Both the position numbers and the translations under genes were made by a program. The notes under the pieces were generated by a model, which worked only from the letters and a program-made list of their open reading frames with translations, made no database searches and had not been told where the DNA came from. From Turbatrix aceti (taxonomy: Eukaryota; Nematoda; Chromadorea; Rhabditida; Panagrolaimidae), in NCBI GenBank assembly GCA_963969345.1, contig OZ017770.1, positions 4,411,246 to 4,475,245 of the forward strand: a DNA stretch of 64,000 bases, written 5' to 3'. This document shows, piece after piece, positions 33,718 through 46,189 of this stretch; the stretch's first letter is position 1, and each line of letters opens with the position of its first letter.

Positions 33718-36700
33718 GAAGCAGCTACAGCAGCGGCTCACTGTCACACAACGTCGTCTACAACGGTCTACCGTTAGCTGCGGATTCTCGCTACCAATTC
33801 TTTCTAAACCCTGAGCTGCGTGCCCTCTATTCAAGCGCAAGCTTGGCTGCTGCTGCTGCTAACACAACTACAGGTATTGACGACGGTCTTCGTGGTGTCT
33901 TTCATTCGTTGAACCACAACGGCGGCGATCCAATTGCCTATCACAGCGATTTAAATTCTGCCATCGTTCAACAGCAACAACGGCATATCAATAGCCTGGT
34001 TCACATTTTTGAACAACAAAAACAGCAGCAACAACAACAGTACGAACAACAGTTATTAGCACAACAACTGGGATTCGAAAAGCAACCGGCATACCCCTAT
34101 CCAGAAATTGCAAATTCAATGGCGTGTGTGTCCCAACTTGTCGGTGGACAACGCTTTGCTGGAAGCACGGTTTCTGGAAGTACTAAGGAATCCACGGGAA
34201 ACAATGTCGCGGCTGCCGTAGCCGCAGCTGCAGGACTCGTTAACGGTGTTCATCATCACCCCCACCAGTCCAAGGATCGCGGTCTGGCAACGAACATGTC
34301 TACAACCACCAACGTGAGTCTGGTTTTGCTGTTTGTGTTTTTAATGTGACAAAAATCACGAGTCACACGGGCTTACACGTGGGGGTCTGCTGGTAGCCTT
34401 GTTAGTGCGAGTCGTCTTATTTTTTGCTTGTGATTGCACCCACCAGTCTGAACATATGATGGTGAGGTGGTTGTTCGTCACATTGCGTGACTAACTGTTA
34501 ACTAAATTCCGTAGTCAACTCCCCTTGTCAGTCCTAGCGGTATTCCTTGTTTTGATCATTAGTCAGACGTCTGTTCGCCTAAAACACGAATATCGACAAA
34601 TCAGGTGACGTTCAACCGGGACAGCCGTTCTGAACTGCTTCCATTCTTTGGTGCACCCTGTCACAGCAACGTATGCCTTAAATTACCGGATTGCCTTAGT
34701 CTTCTAGTGCAATCATTTGTCTGCCTTCCTCATTGCCTTTTTTTTCTCGTTTAACTAGTTGTGCTCTCTTGTACCGATTGAAATCTATCCCAGACTATTC
34801 CTACGATGAGTATAGAAAGGGATTTATCCCTCTTATGAATTCCTACCACGCAACAATTACTTCGATTTTTTACGTTTCTACGTTTTTTGTCTTCAAGTAA
34901 TAATTTTCATCGCTTGGACTTTGTCGCTAGTTTTTTGGTCTGCTTGAATTGTCGCCGATGACTGATCCTACCTCATTTCTTAATTCGCTGTTAGAAGCGT
35001 TCATTTACTATCTAAAACTATGGGTAAGCACAAAAGCAAGGCTATCAGCAACTTGAACATTTAAAAAATTTTAATTAAAAAAAAACGTTGCTCATGACAA
35101 GTTTTAGGTTTCGGACACCAGTTTGGTAAGGCCTCTCTTCAACCAAAATGGTTACAACTATCCACAGCCACCAAAGATGCGATACGAACCGGATCGACCC
35201 ATCGGTTACGGTGCTTTTGGTGTTGTATGGTAAGTCAAGTTTACTTTTTGGTTTCATTTTTTGTGTTTGTTTTTCGTTCTTAATTCATTCTTCTTTTTGA
35301 TTTTTTTCACAAGTGAAGTGATACAAAAAAAACCGAAAAAAGGCTAAAAGCAGACTAAAAGACTCGGAGTTTTGAGTCGTGCGAGTAGCCAAAAATAGCG
35401 TAGATGACAAATATAGCCTTGCACGCGCGGTTCGAAGGAGATACTCATCGTCTCGTGCGTGCGCATCCAATACACATTCATCCAATGCGCACAGACACGG
35501 ACTGGCGACCGCTGCAAGCCTCCAGCTGACCAGGGCGAGGGACACTCAAAAATGGTCAAGCTATTTTTGATTATTCTTCTCGGATACTATTGCTATCTTA
35601 CTATTTCTAGTTTTCTGGAAATACAAGTGGCTGTAGATATATACACAAAAAAACACTACTCGTAGTAGGACCAGATGATTTTGCACAGAGTTGTTCAAAT
35701 TGCAATGCGAACAGGCAATTTTTGCTGAAAACCACTGTAGTGCAGCATTTTTGTCACTTTTTTCATGACAGTTACTGCCTCTGGTCAGCTCCAGGATGAT
35801 GTGCATCATTCGTTTTCACGATGATTGCTTGAGCATACCGAAAACCGGTTGACACTCAAGCACGTATGAAATTCAGACATTGAAAAAAATGATGGCGGCC
35901 GCTGATTCTTTTTTTCTTCACTTACAAAAATTAACAGCGGCAATCCTAAAGAATGAACGCAAAATTATTTGAGATAAAAAAATTCTGATACTGATGAATC
36001 AAATTGCAGGGCAGTAACCGATCCACGAAATCATGAACGCGTTGCGCTCAAAAAGATGCCAAACGTGTTCCAAAACGTCGCCTCATGCAAACGAGTGTTT
36101 CGTGAGATTCGAATGCTGTCGTCTTTCAAGCACGATAATGTATGCAATTTTTTTTCCCACAAAACCATGAAAAATCACGGTCATGATATTTTTGCAGGTA
36201 GTAGGATTACTCGACATTCTTCAGCCACCAAGCCCTACTTACTTCCAAGAAATGTAAGTTAATCTCCTTGCATGCACCGTTCTGGGGAGGTTAATCTTTA
36301 TTCTCAATGCTCAGTTTTTCTTGACTGTAAAAGTTTGCTATGCGTAGAGGTAGACAGCTGTTTTGATGATTATAAGTCGCAGCAGGTTGGGCTGTTGTTT
36401 GACTTCTTTTTTTTGCGCGGGATAGTGCGAAAGTCGATAGATTGATGGTATTTGGTCAATTTTCTCTTCAACTGACCATCGGTGACGATTTTTCTCGGCT
36501 GGCTCTATGGTCGCGCGTACTTGGTACTAATCGGTACCACACAACCAACCGCTGCTGCCCAGTCGTCCTCACGAATTCTCGGTGCTGCTTGGCAGGCAGG
36601 CGGCAAGAAGAGCCACCACCGCCATCGCTTCGGTCATTGCTCGGGCTTTGTCACAACTCTGCACAAAGGGATTGAACGCTCCGGGGGTATAATTTGAGAC

Positions 36701-39091
36701 CTGCCAAAAGCGGATGTCTAAATTGCATCACAACTTGAGTGAATCGTTGGAAAATACCACTCCGGCAATTTAAAGACGACACAGGCAGGGATGCTTCTTC
36801 TTTTTCATCAGACAGAAACAAAATTTGTTTGCATAACGTAATTTGTGGCAAAAGTTTAATTGAATAAGCTTTCTATCCAGTTTGAGTTGCTGTTTGAGAA
36901 GTTGGGGCGTCTGGTGATCGACAAGTGCACGAAACAGTGGTGAAAAATCACTTGGATTTTTGTTTACTTTACCGGCAGCCGTAAAGGGCAACAAAAGCGA
37001 GTTTTGTACCGAGATGCAATTATTTATGGCTTTGTTTTTGTTTTGGGGGAGACAATGTTTCTTCGATTCATCCGTCCATCCGCCGTCCAGGTTGAGGGGG
37101 CGAGTGCGTCGATCGGGCACAGTCGGGGTCACGACCTCGTACCTGTGCGCAAGCCGGCACACATACTAGCAGATGTTTTCGTATCGGCTACTCTTGGGTA
37201 GCTTGTGTGCATACCGGTGTACTAAACATGTCTGCATTTTCGGGCCTGATCGTTGTTGCTATTTTTTTCCTTTTCTCTGCATGACCATTCATCCGTCCTT
37301 CATGGTCGAGACGAGACGACAGGTTAGCTAACAGCACAGCACGAGATGTACCTTTTTGTGCGTAGGGACTTGTCTGCGCGATTGCGCCGGTTCGCGCCAA
37401 TGTCCTCGGATGGCACGGGATACGAGAATGCGATTGACCGACGACCCTTCGACTGGTCCGCGCGGTCACAGCCGTCTCTGATTCACCCCAACCGACACCC
37501 TGGCACTGACTAGCGCGTGTGACCTCCACAATGACCTCTTTAATATCCGGTCGGCTCCCTCTCGAACTCTTCGACTCGGCATAACAGATGTCACATTTGG
37601 GTTTTTGTTTTCGAACTAAGCAGCATAAAGAGGGAAGGTGACAGGAAATTTCGAATAATTAACTGCAACAAAACTTTTTTTGTCATCGTGTAAACATAGT
37701 TTTTGAACTTGCACGTCTTAGCATCCTAGACAAAGCTTACATGTTTGCTGAGGTGAATAATTACGGCTAATCGCTCGAAGAATCGATTCCTGCGTCATAT
37801 CGATGACTAATAATTAAATCGCTTTTTTTGCACAAAGTAATGCACAAAAAGACGTTAGTAACTGGCGACGCGCGATGATGACCTCCGTGCCAGTCTTAGT
37901 AACATACACCCGTATTCTCGGACATCTTTGTATGCTTTTGTGCAATTGCTCTTTTACGTTCTTCCGTACTTCCATGTGTCAGGAAACGGTTTCGAAGCAA
38001 TGAATGGTACAACCTGACTCGATGACATTACGCAGACATAAAACAAGAGGGACCTTAAAAAACAACTAGCATTTTTTCAAATTGTTTTTTTTCAGCTATG
38101 TTCTTACTGAACTGATGCAAAGCGATCTTCACAAGATTATTGTGTCCCCGCAAACCCTGACAGTGGATCATGTGAAAGTCTTTGTTTACCAGATTCTACG
38201 AGGACTGAAATATCTTCATTCTGCCAACATTCTTCATCGCGACATCAAGCCTGGAAATTTGCTTGTAAACAGCAACTGCATCCTAAAAATTTGTGATTTT
38301 GGGCTTGCCCGTCTCTGGGACCCCAGGGATCAGCACAATATGACGCACGAGGTTGTAACACAGTACTACCGTGCACCTGAACTGTTAATGGGTGCCCGGA
38401 CTTACACTGGCGCCATCGACGTCTGGTCAGTCGGTTGCATCTTTGCTGAACTGTTGGCAAGGAAGATTCTCTTCCAAGCGTCCGGTCCAGTTGAACAGCT
38501 GAACCTTATCGTCGAGCTTCTGGGCACTCCAGCCCGAGAAGACATGAAGGGTGCCTGCGAAGGCGCGGTAAACCACATTCTGCGTTCACCACTTCGCAAG
38601 TCGAACTTGAACAGACTAAAGCAATTGTCTCCCCAGACGACCAACGAAGCCGTCGCATTGCTAACAGAGATGTTGAAGTTTGATCCTGCCAAGCGTGCCA
38701 CTGTCGATCAAGCTCTTGAACACGAGTACCTGGCAGAAGGACGAATGCGCTTCCACTCATGCATGTGCTCCTGTTGCTTCACCAAAAACAATAACCGCAT
38801 ATTCACCAATGATACCGAACCTAACGTGAGTTTATTTACCGATTACCGTATCTTTTTTTACAAGATGTTTTTTAGCACCCAGCTCCTCTGAATCCCCTCT
38901 GGGAAAAAGAACTCTCACAAATGCCTATCTTTGATCTTCGTGATCGTTTGTACAAATACGTCACGGAGCGCAAGCCATTGAACAACATCCCGCTTTGTAT
39001 TAACACCAGTTCGGCGTCCTACAACGATTTTCTAACATCATCAGTTGCCCAGCAATTCGAACTTCCCCCTTCACCAAATGCCTGGGATTAA
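33718..39091 (+). CDS. NLK: Nemo-like kinase (NLK / LIT-1), 5' exon not found
   Basis: Exons: 33718-34313, 35108-35229, 36010-36139, 36198-36253, 38096-38825 and 38876-39091, joined in phase; about 616 residues are visible. The N-terminal exon is rich in Gln, Ala and His, as in other NLKs. The kinase domain starts EPDRPIGYGAFGVVW (Gly loop). It continues ALKKMPNVFQNV (catalytic Lys), HRDIKPGNLL (catalytic loop), DFGLAR, and the activation segment EVVTQYYRAPELLMG; NLKs have TQE or a close variant where MAPKs have TxY. The CMCSCCF block and the C-terminal CIN...SSVAQ...PPSP stretch are NLK-specific. The kinase acts downstream of TAK1 and modulates TCF in Wnt signalling. Three introns are long (794, 780 and 1842 bp), unusual for this window. 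The first exon starts in phase 1, so an upstream start exon is missing. A poly(A) signal lies at 39428-39433. Confidence 0.92.
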
Positions 39092-40573
39092 CGGCAACAG
39101 ATTATCCGATTTATTTCACAATTTGTATTTTATCCAATTCTTTTTTTTTCAAATCAATCACGTCTTTCAGTGTCCGAAATTGGCAAGAGCTGTCTTTTAT
39201 TCATTTCACTTTATTTTTCTTTAACTTTTTTAAAGAAAGTCTTGTCATTTTCCTTCACAAAAATTTTCTTTCGCCGAAGATGCAGTTTTTCGTATTTTTT
39301 GCAACTCCCAATACCGGTGCTCATTTGAATCGGAATACGAAAAGAATTCTGAGGTTACAAACGAACTCAGATTTTGGTATTAGATTTTGATTTCTGCCAT
39401 CTTTTAGAGGCCATCTGGGTTTTTCAAAATAAAACGGGCACGTACAAAACTTTGTACGCGCACGAGCGACCAAAAATGTATCTTCTGAATTTTTAAAACG
39501 CTATCACTGCTAAAATTCCTGAAAATTTCATAGTCTTAATCGCAAATCACCAAATTAACCTTTTTTTGCAAATTTCTTGCAATGCTACATTTTTTTTAAA
39601 TCGTTTGACCGAGCGCATATTCACCATCTCTGTACAATTTCTTGTTGCATTTGTACACATCACAAAACTGCCTTTTCCGAATTTTTCGTTCATATTCATT
39701 CGGTTTTTCTGGCTTTTCTCGTCATCAGATCAAACTGTGATTAACCCTTCTTTACGATCCTTAACTTTTTGTTTTTTTCTCTTGCATTATGTTGTTTTTT
39801 TTTGTTTCACCACTTGGCGTTGTAAACACGCTTCACCCAAACGTGAACTTGGCGTTCACGGGGTCTTTCATACTGTTTAATTCCAGTCGGAATTGAGCGT
39901 CTTTCGTATTGCCGTAGTCTTTCATCAATGTTTCGCACTCCTTCAATGTTTTTTTCACAATTTGTTTTTTTACACTTTTTTTTTGTTGTAACTATTGATG
40001 ATGCATTTTTATCAACTGGGTCTATGTTATTCGTACTATATCGTACTTGTCTGCAAAGAAGATGACGGCATAAAAGCCTATCAGCTTTAGTATGTCTCAT
40101 ACGTTCATCATTTTCATTAGCGGGCGTATCACAAAATGTTTTGTCTTCTCGTTTGTTCATACTTTCGGCAAAATTATCATATTTACTTATTGTAAGTTGT
40201 ATTTATCGTTTATTTTACAACACGTTCTTTCTAAATGTGCTTGAAATTGGCGCAGAACTGTGCTCGGAATAATAAATGTATCTAAAATTACTAATATGAT
40301 ACAAAGGAGTTTTATAATATGGAAAAGCATCGATCAACAATGGCTTAAAGTGAGCATAACACATTTTTTTGCCGAGTTTTGCACATATGCATTGACAAGT
40401 TTGATTAGCAAACGTGTTGAGGAAAATTAGACGAGATCGGATTGGTGCGAGGTGACACCGTTCAAAAAAAGAGAACACCGTTTCCTTAAATACGGCGAAA
40501 AATTGATCATCATTTTGCAAGGTATTGGTGTCAAAGAAGCTAATTTATTCAACTCTTTAAACGCGATAAAGAA
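39092..40573. other. Convergent 3' region of NLK and glutaminase
   Basis: About 1.5 kb containing the NLK 3' UTR with AATAAA at 39428-39433 and, on the opposite strand, the glutaminase poly(A) signal (AATAAA, complement of 40544-40549), about 30 bp after its stop. There is no other gene. Confidence 0.6.
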
Positions 40574-43533
40574 TCATCGGAAAAAAATTGGATTCGAATG
40601 ATTTTGGACAGGTGCGGAATGCTCGCCTTCGTGATTAATCGTTGGAATGTCGTCGTACTCGGCAGACGCGCAGAGGGATATACGCTCGAGCGAACCTATG
40701 GATACTGCAATGTGTCAGTAAGATTCGTAAAAAAATGAGCATAATGCGTTTTGTCATTCAGATTCACGCTTAGAAACTCACTTCTCTTTTTGAATTCTTT
40801 GTCTTCCTTTTCATCCTGCGGCGAAGTGGCCATCATCATGATGCCACAGCTTTCTTCTTCTTCACCTGAAAGGTTGCTTGCGGATACGTCTTCGTTATCG
40901 GGTCCCAGTAGAGTGCTGAAACGAAGGCAGCCTTTGCATTTTTGGGGAAAAACATGAATGCTATTTATATTTACCTGTCATGATGGGAAATATCCGCTCC
41001 ACTGTGCTGCTCGTTAATGCTTTCCATCTTCTTCGCCTTCTGAGCTGCTCGAACCAAAAAACTGATACATGAAGTGTGATGAAAGGCCTTTGAATCATCG
41101 AGAGCGGTTCGACCCCAGCGATCTCGAATGCCAATGTCGACTTTGGCAACTGTGACTAAGAATTTGACAATGATAGTGTGTCCTTCGCTGGCAGCGACGT
41201 GCAAAGCCGTTCTTCCGTCGTAGTCGACCATGTTGAGATTCGCTCCTTGTAGGTAAAGTCTTCTAATTGTCTCCAAATCAGCGTCCTTTGCAGCGTAGAG
41301 CAATGAAACCACGAGATCTGTTTCCTTGTTTCCCAGACGTCGTCTTGGATCAATTTTCTTAGAATCCGCGTGCAGTAAGCTATCGTAGTTGTGGAAGTTG
41401 AACGTATCAATCAGCTTTTGGCAAAAACTAACGCCCCTGACAGTGTTTCCCATTTTGTCCAGCGGTGGTGACCACATGCAAACACCCATTAAGTTGGGGA
41501 CCACCAGGATCATCGCTCCGCTAACACCGGATTTAGCAGGCAGCCCGACGTGAAATGCAAATTGGCCGGAGTAATCGTACATGCCGCAAGCATACATAAG
41601 TGACAGCACGTCGCGGCAGGGTCGGGAATCGATGCAGCGCTCGTTTGTCAAAGGGCAGACGCCGCCATTGGCGAGCGTGGCAGCCATGACTGCGCCGCTG
41701 TCGCACGTAGTTTCGAGTGAGCATAATTGGAAATATAAATCAAGCTCTTCTCTCAGACTGCTGATATCCGAAGGAAAACACTTGTTTTCCTTCATGTAGT
41801 ACGACAGGGCGTAGTTTCGATCAGCAGTTTCGCGTTCAGACAAAAAAGTGGCATTGTTGAAGCCAACGTAGCCATTGGCAGCGAGTTTCTTGTACTCGTT
41901 GAGTGCAAAGTCGTACCTGTCGGCCATTTTCATGCCTTTTTTGAGCAAAGATGTCACTATGATGGCACCGGCGTTAATCATGGGATTATGGGGTTTACCG
42001 TTGGCATCGAGGCAAATCTCGTTGTATAAGCGCCCCGAAGGTTCGTGGCCGACGTAGGAGTGCACATAGTCTGCACCCGAATCTGAAGCCACGATGGCGT
42101 AGTTGAATGCTTTGGAAACACTCTGAACGCAAAATGGGATATTGCAATCGCCCAGAGAATATCGTTGTCCGTCTATGGTGCAAATGGACAGACCCCATCG
42201 ATTGGGATCTTGTCTGGCCAACTGGGGGATGTAAGTCGCAACTTCGCCACCTTTTTCATCACGGCACTAAAAAACGGAAATTGCTATTTTTTCAGAAATT
42301 TGATGTTTAGAGACATTTGATGACTTTTTTGAAAACAAATAAAATTACAGACCGCTTCAAATATTTCTTTAATTCTCGTTGTAAAGTCGGACCAGTTTGG
42401 AATGATCAATTGGTTCCTCAAGGCTTGTGAAATGAGGGCAATGCATGGGTGAATGCATCTGAAAAAACAACTGAGCTACAAATGTCGGGGGCAACATGGC
42501 TTACTCTCTGAATTGAGCTTTATTTAACCGAAAGTGTCGTACGTCGTTGTCTTCTTCATTCATCATGTCGTGCTCGAGGATTTTTTCCATGGTCTGTCGT
42601 AAACGAGGATCATCGTCACGGAGACCAAAAGAGCGTAAGACCTTTAAAAAATGTCGTCATAATTCAAAACAAAATATTTTTGACGCACCGAAATAAGTTT
42701 TCCGATGGATGCTTCGTCTGGCTTGCCCTGCACTTTGAATAGATCAAAAACGAGATCCTCCGCTGACATTTTGTATTCGAATACCTTGCTTAGGCCTTCT
42801 GCCGTCCGAGAGATCATTGCAGCGACGGATCGATCTATTCCCGCAATTGTGTTAACTGAAATAATTCAAAGAAATTGTTTGTGTCAAATTAAAATAATTT
42901 CATTTATGATCGAAAAAAGCAAAACTGCAATTTTAATAAGAGTCGTTTTTAGCACACCCTGACCAAAATTGCTTTGGTATTTTAGTACTAGCTGCCATAA
43001 AAGTTGTCTAAATGTCAGGAAAGAAGCATCCTTGAAAGTGTGCATCTTTGAAAATTATTTAATTTTGAACAAAAAACATTCAAAGTTGATCAAAGTTAAA
43101 AAAGGGAAGTAAACAGGACACAGACACAAAAAACACCACCGATAGTCTGAATGAGGAAAGTCCTATTTCTGGCAGTCTTTATTGCTTAGTGCAGTGCCTT
43201 TAGCCATCAGGCTTCCCCTTCCCTCCTTATACAGGGCGGAGTGGAGCGAAGGACGACGTGCCAAACGTCGCAAAGGCCAAAGCCTACTTATGTGCCTTCA
43301 AAAAAGGTGTTGTCTTGCGGGCTTGATTCTCTGACTATATTTGTTAGTTTTTTTTAAATAAACGAAATAAAGGCAACTAGGAACTTTGAAGCGTAAAGAA
43401 ACATACGCGTAGCAAATCCGGGTTCAGAGGAGAGGGCAAACGGATTTTTTTCGGCTTGAAAAAATCCACTTTCAGAAGCGGATTCGTCGTCGCTCACTTC
43501 TTTATCCCGAGGTGTGCTGGCAGTGGATATCAT
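40574..43533 (-). CDS. GLS: Glutaminase (kidney/liver type) with C-terminal ankyrin repeats
   Basis: Exons in coding order: 43533-43407, 42855-42689, 42641-42505, 42458-42353, 42266-40975, 40915-40782 and 40704-40574; 697 residues. The enzyme hydrolyses glutamine to glutamate and ammonia. An N-terminal EF-hand-like helical region (EDLVFDLFKVQGKPDE, LRDDDPRL) precedes the beta-lactamase-like catalytic domain. That domain has the nucleophile motif QSVSK (SxxK, about residues 228-231), NPMINAGAI, TLANGGVCPLT, YSGQFAFHVGLPAKSGVSG and WSPPLDKMGN. Ankyrin repeats follow (DYDGRTALHVAASEGH). The start at 43533 is preceded by acceptor TTTCAG (43557-43556) and an overlapping short upstream ORF. The N-terminus is acidic and lacks an obvious mitochondrial presequence, so localisation is open. 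The final intron (40781-40705) may be retained, giving another C-terminus. Confidence 0.9.
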
Positions 43534-45222
43534 TGTCTCATCCGGGCTCTTGTTTCTGAAATTCCAAAATTTGATAAAGAAAAAAAACAAATTATGGTTT
43601 CTTATGAGAAATAGAGTTGTCGCAGCTTAATCGGTTGCAGTTTTTTTGTGCGTTCAAGCATGGACAAAAAACAGCTTTAAGCGTTTGAAAACGGTTCAAA
43701 ACATGGTATAACTTCCAAAAATGCGCCGGGACTCAACATTTTGAAGACACATGTACAAAACTGTGTAAAAAAATGTACATTTACCACATGGTTCACAAAA
43801 AAACCAAGTTGTAAAACAAGCAACCGAAGTAGTGTGCTAGCAGCAATGGTCAGCAGCAGTACACTATCGGCTAAGTAAGTTGCAGCTACGCAAATGAAAA
43901 TTGTGCGAATGTACGGCAGCCATTAGACGCGCACCTTAAGCAAAAAAATTAACAATACAGAGTGTTGGCCACGTTTTTTTCAACAACATATGCCTAAAAA
44001 ACGCGTGGATGGTAAAATAATAAGATTCTACTTACAAAAAAATCGATTCAACGTCTACCGCTGCTGTTATTTTAGCTAGCTACATAGCATGAAGTCGCCA
44101 TTTGCAGCTCGTTATATGGATGCATCCAACACTGTTTGCTCTTCTGTTAAGATCATTTTGCGCACTTTAACCAAATTTGTTTGCATTTTTTCAGCATTTA
44201 AAAATCTGCTGTTCACTTATTTTTAATAACGTTGGCACTTTAAAGCCAAACAAAATCATAAAAATATTTATGGACTAAAGTTTCCATGTTTTTTTTTCTA
44301 CGTCATGTCCGGAACAATGCCTATGTAGTTAACATGTTAGCGTGCACGCCAGAATGATTAAGAACTATTTAATATTTTTCAAACAAAAAACGTAATTGCT
44401 TTTTGATCATGAACAAAAAAAGAAATTTATGGTTCATAGCGTTCACAAATTACGGGGGCCCTTTGGCATAAATTAACTTGTAACAAAGTTAAACAAACAA
44501 CTACCTGTACATGTAGTAGAGAGATAGAATAACGTTGAACGCCGCCAATGATACTGAAGTGAATTTGTGAACGAAAGAACTTCGTATATTCGGTTGTGGT
44601 CTTCCCTGCATTATTATCCCCGCGTATTAAGCCACAAGACAACTGAAATCTTCTTTCCGGCAGCCATTAGCACACGTTTTTTTTAGTTTGAGTCCCAAAA
44701 CAAAAAACGTGTGTCAACGATGACACGAAATGGCAAGAAACATGATTCGGTTCATTTATTTGACATTAAAGAGCAATGCCAGAGTGTTTCCTGTCTGGCA
44801 TGATAAACAGGGGCCCCCAAGTATAATGACTAAAAAATTATGCTTACCAAAAAATACAAAAGGTGCTGGAGATTAATTCCTATAATCCCAAAGGATTTTA
44901 TGATGCCAAAAACGGATATGACAGAGTTCCTGGTATGTGTGTCGTCAGAGTAACGAATCAGATAATATTGAGAAAAAAATGTCTCATACCCCAAAAAGGT
45001 CCATCTTTTCCGGTCATTTCCAACTAGATCATTAAAAACAAGCTTGTAGGCGTCTAAAATTGCTTATATGAATGCTTTTGACATGGACCCTTGTGTTTTT
45101 CTGTCAGCGAACACTATATTCATTGAAACATATTTATTGCATTTTTTATTTTGGGCTTCAAATTGTATTTTTTTTCTGTTCATTGAGTCCAAAGTACACT
45201 ATGAACAATTTTCAATTTCCTA
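43534..45222. other. Upstream of glutaminase; no supported gene
   Basis: This region contains the glutaminase 5' leader and promoter side, and AT-rich DNA with two GGGGGCCC-type palindromic motifs near 44.45 and 44.81 kb, in opposite orientation about 360 bp apart. I found no matching target duplication for these, so I do not call an element. Confidence 0.35.
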
Positions 45223-45295
45223 GGGCGCAGTGGTGACGGCGGCGCGTCTCGTCAAATAAATCCAGATCGAAGTTCGATCCCGATTGGGCGCAGCG
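45223..45295 (+). other. tRNA-like module (A- and B-box), possible SINE head or tRNA relic
   Basis: GGGCGCAGTGGTGACGG resembles the tRNA D-arm/A-box and AGTTCGATCCC the T-loop/B-box, at tRNA-like spacing. The outer sequences (GGGCGCA... and ...TGGGCGCA) do not pair into an acceptor stem, so it is not a functional tRNA. It ends about 40 bp before the target duplication of the hAT-type element. There is no poly(A) or microsatellite tail to confirm a SINE. Confidence 0.4.
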
Positions 45296-45334
45296 GTTTT
45301 CTCTACGATGACTCAATCATTCTCATACATTCAA

Positions 45335-46020
45335 ACCACATCTAGTGTTTATCTGATATCAGGTTTAGCCTGATATCAGGGTCTGATACTGATACTGATA
45401 TCAGATCAGTATCAGTCAGGCAAGAATTTTGAAAGGTCAACATGATATCATGATAGCAAAAATCAATATCAGTCAGTATCATGATCTCGGAAAAAAGTAT
45501 CATGATACTGATATCTCGATCAAAAAAACGGAAGCAACAATAAAAAGCGGGTTTAAAGCAGTGTGGCAAAATTTCGGGAGAGATTACAATCCGTGAAAAA
45601 ATCTCCGGAGTATAAAAACTAGGTTTTACCGTCATTTTTTTTGTTATTTTTTATTTTTGAACACTGAAATCTTCTGCGAAATTTTTTTTATCCGAAAGAA
45701 TCTCCGGATATTCTCCGGAGAAATTCTCTTGAGAGATTTTGAAGATTCACTTTTTTTACTAGTTTTTCTAAACGACGACATTGCATGTTATTTATTCAAA
45801 TGAAATTGAATTTGAGATTTTTTGTGGGATTTTTTTCATATCAGACAGATATCACGATATCAGACTGATATCATGATATCAGCCTGATATCAGGTTACTA
45901 TCAGTCAGGCACGTTTTTTTTCCTTCAACCTGATATCAGTATCAGATCATGATACTTTTTTAAGTATCAGATCAGATCATGATATCAAAAAAACGGTATC
46001 AGATAAACACTAACCACATC
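45335..46020. mobile_element. hAT-type MITE with 8-bp target duplication
   Basis: The body, 45343-46012 (670 bp), has inverted termini TAGTGTTTATCTGATA / TATCAGATAAACACTA. It is flanked by ACCACATC at 45335-45342 and 46013-46020. An 8-bp duplication with TAGNG-type ends is the hAT superfamily signature. The sub-terminal 100-170 bp on both sides are crowded with CTGATATCAG/GATATC palindromes and TCAGTATCAG units, which could serve as transposase-binding repeats. There is no transposase coding, so it is non-autonomous. Confidence 0.85.
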
Positions 46021-46189
46021 ACACAGAAATCACGTCCCCCAGTCAGAGTTTGCAAGCTCTGGGTGAACGTAATAGTAACAGTGAAAGTTAAATTTTTTCG
46101 ACAATCTATTTTCATCGCATTTATTAGAGTAACATTTTAATAATCAATTGCGATAATCATCCAGTTTGAGATGGCGAATGTGTGCTTTT

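Noticed and set aside
44445..44825. Opposed GGGGGCCC motifs as ends of a transposon
   Set aside because: Inverted similarity is limited to the GC core and flanking sequences show no target duplication.
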